A DNA stretch of 64,000 bases from Pseudopedobacter alpinus (lineage in GTDB: Bacteria; Bacteroidota; Bacteroidia; Sphingobacteriales; Sphingobacteriaceae), in the NCBI RefSeq assembly GCF_042684645.1, contig NZ_JBHULV010000008.1, positions 558,001 through 622,000 on the forward strand, in the 5' to 3' direction. Position 1 is the first letter of the stretch. Every line of letters begins with the position of its first letter. Both the position numbers and the translations under genes were made by a program. Positions 1 to 8,165 of this stretch are shown here, one piece after another. The notes below the pieces were generated by a model that made no database searches, was not told where the DNA came from, and saw only the letters and a program-made list of their open reading frames with translations.

Positions 1-1
1 G

Positions 2-103
2 AATATTGATTCTATCCCTGAAAATCAGTTTGAATACTTATTCAAAATCATCATTCCTACGGATTCATTAAAAGAAAAAAGATTGGAGGTTAGGTATTTT
101 TAA
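2..103 (+). CDS. C-terminal end of an unidentified protein (partial)
   Basis: An open frame runs in from the left edge for 33 codons, ending in KEKRLEVRYF and a TAA at 101-103. No motif is recognisable in this fragment and the rest of the gene lies outside the window. It is called because the frame is open to the edge, in the sense of the following gene, and ends just before a promoter region. It could also be a chance open frame, since 100 bases is short. Confidence 0.45.
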   Translation, partial: NIDSIPENQFEYLFKIIIPTDSLKEKRLEVRYF

Positions 104-130
104 ATTTAAAATTACTGTTCCATTATCTTA

Positions 131-196
131 GTTAACATAAATTTAACACACATGTAACTGTTAATTAATTTTAATATAACAGCTAGGTAACATATA
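131..196 (+). promoter_or_regulatory. Array of 11-bp spaced Pho-box-like half-sites
   Basis: Cut into 11-mers from 131, the sequence reads GTTAACA, TTTAACA, TGTAACT, ATTAATT, TATAACA and GGTAACA, each followed by four AT-rich bases; a seventh weaker row, GCTAATA, starts at 197. Heptamers every 11 bp are the layout of PhoB boxes (7+4+7). The last strong half-site starts 16 nt before the -7 element, and the array at 3032-3093 shows the same distance. PhoB control is inferred from this layout and from the pst genes downstream. Confidence 0.7.
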
Positions 197-201
197 GCTA
201 A

Positions 202-209
202 TACTTTTG
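202..209 (+). promoter_or_regulatory. -7 promoter element TACTTTTG
   Basis: TACTTTTG matches the Bacteroidota -7 consensus TAnnTTTG exactly. No clear TTTG -33 element lies upstream; the Pho-like array occupies that place, as expected for an activator-dependent promoter. The element covers the TTG at 207, so that codon is unlikely to be translated and the receptor start must lie further on. Confidence 0.65.
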
Positions 210-230
210 CGACAACTAAACAATGCAAAA

Positions 231-3026
231 GTGAAAAAAAAAATTCAATCATTCTTTATAATCAGTAGTACATTAATTTTCTTTTCTTTATCCGGTTTTG
301 CACAGAACGGCAGCATTAGAGGAAAAGTAATTGATAAAGCATTTGCGGAAGCTTTAATTGGTGTTTCTGTTGGGATAGAAGGGACATCTCAAGGAGTGTC
401 AACAGACGTCAACGGAATGTACAATCTTACCAATCTTAAGCCAGGCAAGTACAGTCTAATTTTTAGGTATTTAGGTTATCAGCCAAAACAAGTAACCGAT
501 GTTGTTGTAACAAATGGAGGTGCTACAGTGTTAAATGTTACTTTAGATGAAACATCAAAGCAATCTTTAAATGAAGTAGTAGTCACTGCAAAAGCTAATC
601 GTGAAAACGAAACTGCTCTATTGGTAGAGCGTAAAAACGCCACTATTGTTGTTCAAAAAATTGGTGCTTTAGAGCTTAGTAGGAAAGGTGTTTCAAACGT
701 AGGAGAGGGTGTTTCAAAAATATCTGGTGTATCGGTAGTTGGGAATAAAGCTGTTTTTGTTAGAGGGCTTGGAGATCGCTACAATAATGCTACTTTAAAT
801 GGACTACCAATTCCATCAACTAATCCAGATGTAAAATTGATCCCTTTAGATTTATTTCCAACGTCTATTGTAAAAAACATTTCTGTAGTAAAATCTTATA
901 CTTCACAATTTTACGGTGATTTTTCTGGTGGTTCAATTGATATAGTAACAAAAGATTATCCAGAAACCTCGTTTTTAAAAGTTTCTCTTTCATCAGGATA
1001 CAATTCAATTACTACAGGTTCTAGGTTTTTACAAACTAACCCAAGTACAAAAAGTTTTTTTGGATTTAGTGGTGGAGATAGAAAATTACCAGCATTTGTT
1101 GAATCTACTCAAGGATATGATTCATTTACTAATGGTAACAATGAAAACCCAGGTTTTGCTACGCCATGGAGTCCACAAATTAAAACAGCTCCGGTAAACA
1201 ACGGAATTTCTATTTCTGGAGGAAACCTCTATAAATTTAATGATGGAAAGGAATTAGGCTTCTTAGCGAATGCAAGTTTTAAAAATGAATATAGGTATTT
1301 TGAAGGAGTATCTGCCTTATTTAATGCTCAGCAATCTCCACGTTATCTTTATGATACAGAGACATTTATTTATAATACCAATACCTCTGGTTTATTTAAT
1401 TTATATTATAAGCATTCTGCAAAAGCTACGTATAATTTTACTGGATTATTTGTGAATGATGCTAATGATGGTATTTATGATAACACTGGTTTTCAATTCG
1501 ATTTAGGTGATATTTCAGGAAGAAGAAATACTTATATTCAAAATACATTATTGTCAGGTCAATTAAACAGTAATTACAAATTAAGTGAAAGAAGCGCTTT
1601 AGTTTGGGCATTTGGCTATACCAAAACTACAGGAAATACACCTGATCGTACTCAAAATACTTTCAGAAACGTTAATGGAAATTCTTTCTTCGTGACTGAT
1701 GCGGTGAGTAATAATCATAAATTTTTCGCTGACTTGGATGATTCTGAGCTGTCTGGAAAAGTAGAATTTGATATCAAATCGAAATCTGAGGAAAAAGCAT
1801 TTAAATCTGTTCAGTTTGGTTTAAATGGAAGATTTAAAGACAGAGTTTTTGATGCTCGTCAGATAGATACAAAAATAGCTTTAACCGATAATGTAGATCC
1901 TAATAAAGTAGATGCAACTTTAACAGGGGATAATTTAGGAGACGGAAATACAGCAGGTACATTTAAATATACTGAGAGTTATTATGCCCCAAACAATTAC
2001 AGAGCGGATTTATTAATAGCTGCTCCTTATGCAAACTTTAATTTGGAATGGAATAAAACTATTTTATTGACCGCAGGCTTAAGAGTTGAGGCTTCTACTC
2101 AAAATATTTTCTATAAAGACGGAGGCGCAACTTTATCTGCTCCTTTTAAACAAAAGCAGTTGACTAATTTGGATTTCTTGCCTGGCGCAACTTTGAAGTT
2201 TATTAATTCAGAAAAGTCTAACTTTTTATTAGCAGCCAGTCGTACAATCTCTAGACCTTTGTTTGTTGAAGTTGCTCCGTTTCGTTTAAATACAGCTGCG
2301 GCTACTGCAGAGATACAAGGTAATACCCAATTAGTAAATAGTGCTAATTACAATTTAGATTTAAAGTACGAGATTTATCCTAGTAACGGAGAATTATTTG
2401 CAGTTTCTTTATTTGGAAAATATATACAAAATCCAATAGAATTGGCTCAAGTGAATTCTTCTGATGATTTGTTTTCATACATCAATACTGATGAAGCTGT
2501 AGTTACTGGAATTGAAGTGGAAGCAAATCGTAATTTAGGCTCTTTAGTTCAGTCAGAATCTAAAATTATTAAAAACATGTCTGTTGGATTTAATGCTTCC
2601 TACCTTTATACTCAAATTAAAATAGATCCAAATAAAATCGCTGAAAAGGGAGTTGCTATTAATCCAACTAATTTAAAAAGACCACTATTTGGGGCGTCTC
2701 CTTATTTAGTAAATGTAGATTTTTCTTACAAAAAAGACTGGAGTAAGGATGCGAATACGATGTTCACAGTTGCCTATAACGTATTTGGGAAAAGGTTATT
2801 CGTAGCAGGTTCACAAGGTGCAGGTGATATTTATGAAATGCCCGTAAATACTTTAGATTTTGTAATGAATACTAAATTCAACAAAAAAGTAGGACTAGAT
2901 TTAACTTTTGGAAATATCTTAAATCCAGATATTATTTATAATCAAGAGTATAGTACCAACGACTTAACTTTTAGTAATATAAAAAGAGGTTTTAATGTCG
3001 GGTTAAATCTTAACTATACATTCTAA
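231..3026 (+). CDS. TonB-dependent outer-membrane receptor, probably phosphate-starvation induced
   Basis: A 931-residue receptor read from GTG at 231, which gives a clean signal peptide (MKKKIQSFF...GFAQ, residues 1-25). After it come a carboxypeptidase-regulatory-like domain (about 27-110, GKVIDKAFAEALIGVSV), a plug domain (about 115-235, with NEVVVTA and FVRGLGDRYNNATLNG) and a 22-strand-type barrel ending in an aromatic residue (LNLNYTF). It would import a substrate across the outer membrane using TonB energy. No SusD-like partner follows; the next gene is a lipoprotein with its own Pho-like array. With pstSCAB-phoU downstream, a phosphate or phospho-compound substrate is inferred, not shown. 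A longer reading from TTG at 207 would overlap the promoter. Confidence 0.88.
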   Translation: MKKKIQSFFIISSTLIFFSLSGFAQNGSIRGKVIDKAFAEALIGVSVGIEGTSQGVSTDVNGMYNLTNLKPGKYSLIFRYLGYQPKQVTDVVVTNGGATVLNVTLDETSKQSLNEVVVTAKANRENETALLVERKNATIVVQKIGALELSRKGVSNVGEGVSKISGVSVVGNKAVFVRGLGDRYNNATLNGLPIPSTNPDVKLIPLDLFPTSIVKNISVVKSYTSQFYGDFSGGSIDIVTKDYPETSFLKVSLSSGYNSITTGSRFLQTNPSTKSFFGFSGGDRKLPAFVESTQGYDSFTNGNNENPGFATPWSPQIKTAPVNNGISISGGNLYKFNDGKELGFLANASFKNEYRYFEGVSALFNAQQSPRYLYDTETFIYNTNTSGLFNLYYKHSAKATYNFTGLFVNDANDGIYDNTGFQFDLGDISGRRNTYIQNTLLSGQLNSNYKLSERSALVWAFGYTKTTGNTPDRTQNTFRNVNGNSFFVTDAVSNNHKFFADLDDSELSGKVEFDIKSKSEEKAFKSVQFGLNGRFKDRVFDARQIDTKIALTDNVDPNKVDATLTGDNLGDGNTAGTFKYTESYYAPNNYRADLLIAAPYANFNLEWNKTILLTAGLRVEASTQNIFYKDGGATLSAPFKQKQLTNLDFLPGATLKFINSEKSNFLLAASRTISRPLFVEVAPFRLNTAAATAEIQGNTQLVNSANYNLDLKYEIYPSNGELFAVSLFGKYIQNPIELAQVNSSDDLFSYINTDEAVVTGIEVEANRNLGSLVQSESKIIKNMSVGFNASYLYTQIKIDPNKIAEKGVAINPTNLKRPLFGASPYLVNVDFSYKKDWSKDANTMFTVAYNVFGKRLFVAGSQGAGDIYEMPVNTLDFVMNTKFNKKVGLDLTFGNILNPDIIYNQEYSTNDLTFSNIKRGFNVGLNLNYTF

Positions 3027-3031
3027 ATAGG

Positions 3032-3093
3032 CTTTACATTAAATTAACGAAAAGCTTACTATTTGTTAAATCTAAATTAACAACCTGTTAATT
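3032..3093 (+). promoter_or_regulatory. Second array of 11-bp spaced Pho-box-like half-sites
   Basis: Half-sites start at 3032 CTTTACA, 3043 ATTAACG, 3054 GCTTACT, 3065 GTTAAAT, 3076 ATTAACA and 3087 GTTAATT: six heptamers exactly in 11-bp phase, starting six bases after the receptor stop codon. The last starts 16 nt before the probable -7 element at 3103, as in the first array. Matches to nnTAAC are imperfect at 3032 and 3054. PhoB control of the following lipoprotein is inferred. Confidence 0.65.
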
Positions 3094-3102
3094 GTAAAAG
3101 CC

Positions 3103-3110
3103 TTTATTTG
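3103..3110 (+). promoter_or_regulatory. Probable -7 element TTTATTTG
   Basis: TTTATTTG fits TAnnTTTG with one mismatch and sits 16 nt after the start of the last half-site, the same geometry as at the receptor gene. It places transcription start near 3117, downstream of the GTG at 3110, which therefore cannot be the start codon. Confidence 0.5.
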
Positions 3111-3145
3111 TGAACAATAATAAAACATTAATAAGAAAAAATTCA

Positions 3146-4489
3146 ATGAAAAATTTACTTAAATCAAATCTCTTAGTATTATTAGCTGCATCAGCAATAA
3201 CTATCGCTTCTTGCGGTAAAGACGATGATATTATTGATTCTGGACAAAACGGTGTTTTGCCTAATAATACAGTAATCACAGGTGATATTACTAGTAATGT
3301 TACTTTAGGAAAAGGGAACACTTATTTTTTAAAAGGCGGAGTTCATGTTAAAGCTAATAATACTATTAAAATAGAAGAGGGTGTTACTATAAAGTCTGAC
3401 GCTGTTGAAGTTGCAACTGCTTATTTGTTAATTGAACCAGGTGCTAAAATTGATGCACAAGGAACTGCTACCGCTCCAATTGTGATGACTTCTGGTAAAG
3501 CTACACCTATGGAACAAGATTGGGGTGGTTTAATCATTTGTGGTAAAGCTCCTTCTAATCCTGGTGCTACTGTAGCATCTGAAATGGGTGCTGGTGTTAA
3601 TTATGGAGGTACAGATGTGAATGATAATTCTGGCATAATTAGATATGTAAGAGTTGAGTATACTGGTAAAAAACAAACTGCTACTAAAGAACACAATGGT
3701 ATCACTTTCGAAGGTGTTGGTGCTGGTACTAAAGTAGAATACATTTGCTCTTACCGTGGTGGTGATGATGGTTTTGAGATGTTTGGTGGTACTGTTGATA
3801 TTAAATATGCTGTAGTTTTTGGTGCTCAGGATGACCTGTTTGACTGGACTTTCGGATGGAAAGGTAAAGGACAATTCTGGGTAGGTATTCAAAATAGTAA
3901 TACTGGTTCAGTTGCCGATAGAGGTTTTGAAGCTGATAATAATGGCTCAAATAATGCAGCAGCTCCTTTCTCAGAGCCAACTATTTCTAACGTTACTTTA
4001 GTAGGATCTTTAACTGCAAAAACAGGAGATGATCCTTTAACTGCTATTGAGACAGGTAAAACAATTGGTTTAAAATTACGTGAGGGTACAAAAGCAAAAT
4101 TATATAACTTTGTTATCTATAACTTTAGTAATGGAATTGATATTGAGCATAACCAAAGCTTAGCTAATATGGCTGATGGTTCATTATTTTTGAAAAATTC
4201 TGATGTAGTTAATGTTAATCCACATGTTTTCAAAAACACAACTCCTTCTGGTGGAACACGCCCTTCATTTACAGGAACTAACATGCTTATTGATGCAACC
4301 TATTTAAATACATTTACTGCAACATCAACAACTCCATCATACATTTCAAATGTATATGTTGGTACTTCAGCTACTGGTGCTTTTAATCCTACAACTTTAG
4401 GTTCTTATTTCACAGCTGCACAATATAAAGGTGCTGTACAAAGCTCAAACAACTGGGTAACTACTGGTACTTGGGCTAGAGTTAACTAA
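3146..4489 (+). CDS. Surface lipoprotein with beta-helix-like fold, Pho-type control
   Basis: A 447-residue lipoprotein starting at ATG 3146. The signal is hydrophobic and ends in IASC, with the lipidated Cys at 23 followed by GKDDD; acidic residues right after the Cys are typical of surface-exported Bacteroidota lipoproteins. The body has short hydrophobic stretches alternating with Asn/Gly turns (for example NNTIKIEEGVTIKS and IEPGAKIDAQG), which suggests a right-handed beta-helix. No catalytic motif is visible. Its place between the receptor and pst genes, with its own Pho-like array, suggests a cell-surface partner in phosphate or organophosphate capture. The family is not recognised by name. 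Confidence 0.8.
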   Translation: MKNLLKSNLLVLLAASAITIASCGKDDDIIDSGQNGVLPNNTVITGDITSNVTLGKGNTYFLKGGVHVKANNTIKIEEGVTIKSDAVEVATAYLLIEPGAKIDAQGTATAPIVMTSGKATPMEQDWGGLIICGKAPSNPGATVASEMGAGVNYGGTDVNDNSGIIRYVRVEYTGKKQTATKEHNGITFEGVGAGTKVEYICSYRGGDDGFEMFGGTVDIKYAVVFGAQDDLFDWTFGWKGKGQFWVGIQNSNTGSVADRGFEADNNGSNNAAAPFSEPTISNVTLVGSLTAKTGDDPLTAIETGKTIGLKLREGTKAKLYNFVIYNFSNGIDIEHNQSLANMADGSLFLKNSDVVNVNPHVFKNTTPSGGTRPSFTGTNMLIDATYLNTFTATSTTPSYISNVYVGTSATGAFNPTTLGSYFTAAQYKGAVQSSNNWVTTGTWARVN

Positions 4490-4513
4490 TAAATATTTTA
4501 ATCATTATTTATG

Positions 4514-4546
4514 AATCCCGCCAAAATTTGGCGGGATTTTTTGTTT
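4514..4546 (+). terminator. Rho-independent terminator after the lipoprotein gene
   Basis: AATCCCGCC and GGCGGGATT form a perfect stem around an A/T loop, followed by a run of T with one G. It lies 25 nt after the stop at 4489 and separates this unit from the next lipoprotein gene. Confidence 0.88.
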
Positions 4547-4554
4547 TGGAAAAA

Positions 4555-4572
4555 CTTAACATAAACTTAATG
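4555..4572 (+). promoter_or_regulatory. Pho-box-like pair
   Basis: CTTAACA, TAAA, CTTAATG: two heptamers 11 bp apart, resembling the two larger arrays and the 7+4+7 layout of a Pho box. It lies 64 nt before the start of the 175-residue lipoprotein gene. No convincing TAnnTTTG was found at the spacing seen in the other arrays, so the call is weaker. Confidence 0.45.
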
Positions 4573-4635
4573 TTGTAGCTGTATCAATCTATCCTGTTAT
4601 AAAGTATAGGCATAAAACAATTAAACAATAAAGAC

Positions 4636-5163
4636 ATGAAAAAATTAAGCATTCTACCAGTAATCATATTGGTCACGCTATCAATTACCTCTTGCGAAAA
4701 GTCTAAGGATATTAAAATTAGCGGAGATAACCTTACAATGTGTGAAGACAATTCTACCTGCAACTATTCCTATTTAGAGAATGCCGATATTGATTCAAAT
4801 ATGGCTCTTAAAGCAGGGAGCTATCGTCTATTTATAGCTGAATCTGATTATTCGTCAGTTGTTGCTCAGCGGACATTGTATTTTAAAGCCCCTATGGAGG
4901 GCAATAGCTTCCAGATTAATGAAAATGCTATTAAAGCTGGTGCAGTAGTTTATAAATTTGTTTGTCCTACATGCAATTGGATAGACTACAAACCTATTGC
5001 CGGCTATGTAAAAGGAATTAATACCACACCTGATAAACCTGCTGCTGAGGCAAAATGGTTGATTGAAGCTAGTGTTATCCTTAAAGCTGATCTGACGGAT
5101 AGCGAAATTAGAGATACTTTGTATGTAAAGCAGTATTTTGTTAAGGCTTCTCCAGAATTTTAA
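4636..5163 (+). CDS. Small lipoprotein of unknown function
   Basis: 175 residues with a signal ending in SITSC (Cys 20) and a charged tail EKSKD, so it is probably an outer-membrane lipoprotein. The mature part has further Cys residues, including C-x5-C (CEDNSTC) and CPTC, which could form disulphides in the periplasm or outside the cell. No family is recognised. It is preceded by a Pho-like pair and followed by pstS, so a role in phosphate stress is inferred from position only. The 269-nt gap before pstS carries another Pho-like pair and an AT-rich leader. Confidence 0.75.
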   Translation: MKKLSILPVIILVTLSITSCEKSKDIKISGDNLTMCEDNSTCNYSYLENADIDSNMALKAGSYRLFIAESDYSSVVAQRTLYFKAPMEGNSFQINENAIKAGAVVYKFVCPTCNWIDYKPIAGYVKGINTTPDKPAAEAKWLIEASVILKADLTDSEIRDTLYVKQYFVKASPEF

Positions 5164-5227
5164 ATTTTATTTTTTTTATATCCGAAAGTAAGCTTCTGTT
5201 TGCTATTTGCGGGTTTGTTGTTAATTA

Positions 5228-5245
5228 GATAACCTTTTGTTAACA
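5228..5245 (+). promoter_or_regulatory. Pho-box-like pair upstream of pstS
   Basis: GATAACC, TTTT, GTTAACA: two heptamers 11 bp apart, 188 nt before the pstS start. No further half-sites are in phase on either side, so this is the weakest of the four. Control of pstS by PhoB is common in bacteria and makes the site plausible. A -7-like TTATTTTG occurs at 5318-5325 but is not at the spacing seen in the other arrays. Confidence 0.4.
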
Positions 5246-5432
5246 TTAAATCTCGCTTACTTCATGCTATTATACATAATTTTAGATTTTAACCTTACTC
5301 ATAGAAGTAGATATGACTTATTTTGTCATAAACTACCATTTACTTATGGTAATTCTTGTTTAAAATACGTCATGCTGGTTAAAGAAATGGTAAATCCACT
5401 AATGGCATTATGTAAGGATAATATGATAAAGC

Positions 5433-6419
5433 ATGGCTACCTGTAAAGCAAGATACCTATTAATATCAGTAGTAATTTTTTCGAGTTCCTGTTTTAAGGA
5501 GTATAAAGGAAAAATTAATATTGATGGTTCTAGTAGTGTTTATCCATTAACCGAGGCCGTAGCAGAAGAGTTTAGAGAAGTAGAACCTGATGTTCGCGTA
5601 ACTGTTGGAGTATCTGGTACGGGCGGTGGATTTAAGAAATTTCTACGTGGAGAGACGGATATCAGCGATGCTTCCAGACCTATCAGTAAAAATGAACTAG
5701 CAAGCAGTAAGCAAAATGGCATTTCTTTTATTGAAATCCCTGTTTGTTACGATGGTATGGCTATAGTGGTGAGTCCGAAGAATGATTTTGTAAAGGATAT
5801 AACCGTAGCAGAACTTAAAACAATGTGGTCGGCAGAAAGCCAAGGTAAAATTACCAGCTGGAAACAGGTGCGGTCATCCTGGCCAGATGTACCTTTAAAT
5901 TTATATGGTGCGGGAACATCTTCTGGTACTTACGATTATTTTACCGAAGCGATAAATGGCAAAGCCAAGTCTTCCCGTGGAGATTATACTGCTAGTGAAG
6001 ATGATAATGTATTGGTACAAGGCGTTTCATCTGATAAAAACGGACTCGGTTATTTCGGTCTAGCTTATTATTCAGAAAATAAAAGTAAGTTGAAACTTGT
6101 CCCGGTGAAAGTAACCAATAATGCACCAGCTATATTCCCGACAGAGGAAACGGTTCAAAACGGATCATATCAACCTTTATCACGGCCAGAGTTTATTTAT
6201 GTAAATGCTGCGACGGTGAACAGGTCCGAGATGAGGAAATTTATTAAATTTTATCTGGAACAAGCAGCAACTTTGTCTAAAGAGGTAGGGTATGTGGCGC
6301 TGCCAAATGAAGTTTATCGCTTATCGTACAAAAGGTTTCTCAATAGTAAAACAGGTTCTGTTTTCGCAGATAAATCAATTGTGGGTGTTAATCTATTAGA
6401 ATTATTGTCAGCAGATTAA
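5433..6419 (+). CDS. pstS: Phosphate ABC transporter substrate-binding lipoprotein PstS
   Basis: A 328-residue PstS-family binding protein anchored as a lipoprotein (SSSC, Cys 20). The phosphate-binding loops are visible: GSSSVYPLTEA near residue 32, SGTGGGFKKF near 63, ETDISDASRP near 76 and GAGTSSGTYDYF near 160. It captures phosphate in the periplasm and passes it to PstC-PstA. It is the first gene of a compact operon; pstC starts two bases after its stop. An open frame from TTG 5237 overlapping its start shows no protein features. Confidence 0.95.
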   Translation: MATCKARYLLISVVIFSSSCFKEYKGKINIDGSSSVYPLTEAVAEEFREVEPDVRVTVGVSGTGGGFKKFLRGETDISDASRPISKNELASSKQNGISFIEIPVCYDGMAIVVSPKNDFVKDITVAELKTMWSAESQGKITSWKQVRSSWPDVPLNLYGAGTSSGTYDYFTEAINGKAKSSRGDYTASEDDNVLVQGVSSDKNGLGYFGLAYYSENKSKLKLVPVKVTNNAPAIFPTEETVQNGSYQPLSRPEFIYVNAATVNRSEMRKFIKFYLEQAATLSKEVGYVALPNEVYRLSYKRFLNSKTGSVFADKSIVGVNLLELLSAD

Positions 6420-6421
6420 AC

Positions 6422-7312
6422 ATGGTAGGTCTTAATAAAATTAAATCAGAAAAACTCATCGAATTCATCATGCTGCTTTGCAGTATGGTATCGGTGTTAA
6501 CTACTGTGGGTATCATTCTGGTGCTGTCTGTAGATACCTTTCAGTTTTTCGGAGAAGTGTCTTTCTTTGATTTTATAACAGATACCGAATGGACACCCTT
6601 ATTTGAAGATAAACATTTCGGTATTTTGGCTTTACTATCGGGTACTTTGTTAACCACCTTTATTGCGGTAGTGATAGCGGTGCCTGTCGGAATTACCATT
6701 GCCGTTTACCTCAATGAATATGCCTCTAAAAAATTTACTTCGATAGTTAAACCATTGCTTGAAGTATTGGCGGCTGTGCCTACAGTTATTTACGGGTTTT
6801 TTGCTTTGCAATTTGTTACGCCTTTGCTTCAAAAAATCTTTCCCGAGCTATCGGGTTTTAATGCTTTATCACCGGGTATTGTGATGGGGATCATGATTAT
6901 TCCTTACATCACCTCTTTAAGTGAAGATGCTTTAAGAGCCGTACCAAAATCCTTAAGGGAAGCTTCTTATGGTTTAGGTGCTAACAGGTTCGAGACAGCT
7001 TTTAAAGTACTGGTTCCTGCGGCAAATTCGGGGATTATTGTTTCGGTTATTTTAGCCATATCTAGGGCTTTAGGAGAAACCATGATTGTGGCCATTGCTG
7101 CCGGGCAAGAACCTAAACTTACTTTTAACCCTATGGAATCGGTAGAAACCATTACCACTTATATTGTACAAGTAAGTATGGGCGATGTACCTCAGGATTC
7201 TTTAGAGTACCGAACCATTTTTGCAGCAGGGATGACTTTGTTTGTGTTTACCTTTCTGCTCAATAACATCAGTTTTTGGATTAGAAAAAAATATCAGCAA
7301 CGTTATGAATAA
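6422..7312 (+). CDS. pstC: Phosphate ABC transporter permease PstC
   Basis: A 296-residue inner-membrane permease with about six membrane helices. The coupling loop of binding-protein-dependent permeases is visible near residue 180 (EASYGLGANRFETAFKVLVP). It pairs with PstA to form the phosphate channel and contacts PstB through this loop. Its last eight bases overlap the start of pstA, which implies translational coupling. Confidence 0.95.
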   Translation: MVGLNKIKSEKLIEFIMLLCSMVSVLTTVGIILVLSVDTFQFFGEVSFFDFITDTEWTPLFEDKHFGILALLSGTLLTTFIAVVIAVPVGITIAVYLNEYASKKFTSIVKPLLEVLAAVPTVIYGFFALQFVTPLLQKIFPELSGFNALSPGIVMGIMIIPYITSLSEDALRAVPKSLREASYGLGANRFETAFKVLVPAANSGIIVSVILAISRALGETMIVAIAAGQEPKLTFNPMESVETITTYIVQVSMGDVPQDSLEYRTIFAAGMTLFVFTFLLNNISFWIRKKYQQRYE

Positions 7313-8165
7313 AGTCTTTTTTTCTGCCAGAGCTAAGGATAAAACTTTTAAAGTTTTTGCCATTTTCTGTACGTTTACCTGTTTGTTAACCTTGCTGGTT
7401 CTTATTGCCGATATCCTTATTAAAGGTTTATCCCGTTTAAACTGGTCCTTTTTTGCGAATTTACCTTCCCGTTTTCCGGAGCAATCAGGGATTTACACGG
7501 CCATTGCCGGTATGGTAAGTTTGTTGTTTTTTACCATCCTTATTGCACTCCCAATAGGGATTCTATCCGGAATTTACCTTCAGGAGTATGGCAATAAAAA
7601 CAGGTTGGCTAAGTTTATCGAAATTAATATCTCTAACCTGGCTGGTGTACCCTCTGTTATTTATGGTATATTAGGATTACAATTATTTGTTAGGATGGCG
7701 GGTTTAGGGAATAGTATTTTGTCTGGTGCTTTAACACTGGCATTGTTAATTATGCCGGTGATCATTGTTTCCACACGAGAGGCTATTAAGGCTGTACCCG
7801 ATACTTTGAGAGAAGCAGCATTTGGATTGGGTGCTACTAGGCTACAAACCATATATCGGGTAGTTTTGCCTGCGTCTTTCGGAGGAATATTAACCGGAAT
7901 CATATTGTCTGTTTCCAGGGCAATTGGTGAAACCGCACCGCTAATCGTAGTAGGAGCACTGGCTTATGTGCCTTTTATCCCAGAAGGACCGTTGGACCAA
8001 TATACCTCTTTACCTATTCAAATATTTAACTGGACATCTAGACCACAACAGGGCTTTGTTGATAACGCTGCAGCAGGCATAATTGTCTTGTTGGTATTTA
8101 CATTTTTATTAAATGGTATAGCCATAGTATTAAGAAACAGATGGTACAAAAAAACAACAATTTAA
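7305..8165 (+). CDS. pstA: Phosphate ABC transporter permease PstA
   Basis: A 286-residue permease read from ATG 7305; an earlier frame opening at 7242 only repeats pstC sequence in another frame. About six membrane helices, with the coupling loop EAAFGLGATRLQTIYRVVLP near residue 165. It overlaps pstC by 8 bp and pstB by 25 bp, so the three genes are tightly coupled. Confidence 0.94.
   Translation: MNKVFFSARAKDKTFKVFAIFCTFTCLLTLLVLIADILIKGLSRLNWSFFANLPSRFPEQSGIYTAIAGMVSLLFFTILIALPIGILSGIYLQEYGNKNRLAKFIEINISNLAGVPSVIYGILGLQLFVRMAGLGNSILSGALTLALLIMPVIIVSTREAIKAVPDTLREAAFGLGATRLQTIYRVVLPASFGGILTGIILSVSRAIGETAPLIVVGALAYVPFIPEGPLDQYTSLPIQIFNWTSRPQQGFVDNAAAGIIVLLVFTFLLNGIAIVLRNRWYKKTTI

Noticed and set aside
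207..230. Upstream TTG start for the TonB receptor
   Set aside because: The TTG lies inside the TACTTTTG -7 element; GTG 231 gives a clean signal peptide.
3530..3892. 120-codon minus-strand frame inside the lipoprotein gene
   Set aside because: Antisense shadow rich in Ser/Thr/Ile; the plus-strand lipoprotein is clearly coding.
231..4489. SusC/SusD polysaccharide utilisation locus
   Set aside because: The gene after the receptor is a beta-helix-like lipoprotein without the helical TPR fold of SusD, and no glycoside hydrolases follow.
5237..5446. 69-codon frame before pstS
   Set aside because: Starts at TTG within the Pho-like site, has no protein features and overlaps the pstS start.
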